In this document: in pieces, positions 5,112 to 5,171 of the stretch
How positions within the stretch are numbered: position 1 is the stretch's first letter
How the letters are laid out: each line of letters begins with the position of its first letter
From: Methanoregula sp.
GTDB taxonomy: Archaea > Halobacteriota > Methanomicrobia > Methanomicrobiales > Methanospirillaceae
Assembly (NCBI GenBank): GCA_003157895.1
Contig: PMKW01000032.1
Location: 1 to 5,171, forward strand
Length of the DNA stretch: 5,171 nucleotides
Direction: 5' to 3'
Translations under genes and position numbers: made by a program
The notes under the pieces: generated by a model
Told to the model about the DNA's origin: nothing
The model's database searches: none
The model's input: the letters and a program-made list of their open reading frames with translations, nothing else

Positions 5112-5126
5112 GAAAATAATTATATA
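5112..5126 (+). promoter_or_regulatory. Strong BRE/TATA promoter directed out of the right edge
   Basis: GAAAATA followed by ATTATATA closely fits the archaeal BRE plus TATA pattern, with transcription expected near 5147. No start codon with a coding frame follows before the window ends, so the gene is to the right. A second TATA-like element, TTATAAAA, lies upstream at 5075-5082. Confidence 0.5.
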
Positions 5127-5171
5127 AAAATGAACTAAAATAGAGAGAGAAAAAGTGCATAGTTTATATTA

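Larger units (their letters stand above)
4742..5171. other. AT-rich right-hand intergenic region
   Basis: This 430-base stretch holds the promoter of the membrane-protein gene, a long inverted repeat, one doubtful 48-codon ORF and promoter-like sequences that lead out of the window. A 6-bp dyad (TTCCCC 5022-5027, GGGGAA 5044-5049) and a 5-bp one (CAAAA 5086-5090, TTTTG 5096-5100) are also visible but weak. I see no tRNA, rRNA or insertion sequence. Confidence 0.5.

Noticed and set aside
1..5171. CRISPR array, tRNA, insertion sequence or attachment site
   Set aside because: I found no regularly spaced direct repeats, no cloverleaf with a T-arm, no transposase and no flanking duplications.

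Overview
The window looks like a methanogenic archaeon, most probably of the Methanomicrobiales (Methanoregula/Methanosphaerula-like). The evidence is an F390-synthetase-like adenylating enzyme, a SPASM radical SAM enzyme resembling a group I recall from archaea, a CxxC-x17-CxxC mini zinc-ribbon, archaeal BRE/TATA elements upstream of several genes, and T-rich tracts rather than strong bacterial hairpin-plus-U terminators. This assignment rests on protein character and promoter style; no rRNA or other taxonomic marker is present.

Layout. Positions 1-874 hold no convincing gene. They contain an outward-facing minus-strand promoter at the left edge, a cluster of small hairpins (225-498), some possibly decayed coding sequence (494-751), and the T-rich terminator of the first gene. 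Positions 875-2239 (minus) encode a 454-residue PaaK/F390-synthetase-type adenylate-forming enzyme. A 144-bp divergent promoter region follows, with a shared TATA-like element, a perfect dyad and an 18-codon ORF. Positions 2384-3508 (plus) encode a 374-residue radical SAM enzyme with a complete seven-cysteine SPASM domain. It is followed by a hairpin and two small plus-strand genes: a 59-residue zinc ribbon (3601-3780) and a 77-residue unknown protein with five cysteines (3890-4123). A four-helix membrane protein of unknown function (4142-4741, minus) converges on the latter. The last 430 bp are AT-rich and largely intergenic, with a 10-bp perfect inverted repeat, a doubtful 48-codon membrane peptide and a strong plus-strand promoter pointing out of the window.

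How the genes may work together. The adenylating enzyme would make F390 (8-adenylyl- or guanylyl-F420), a form linked to redox or oxygen stress in hydrogenotrophic methanogens. The SPASM enzyme is of the kind that modifies peptides or proteins with an S-adenosylmethionine radical. The two genes are divergent and share a control region, so co-regulation is possible, and several small Cys-containing ORFs lie close by. None of these links is proven by sequence. The substrate of the radical SAM enzyme is the main open question of the window.
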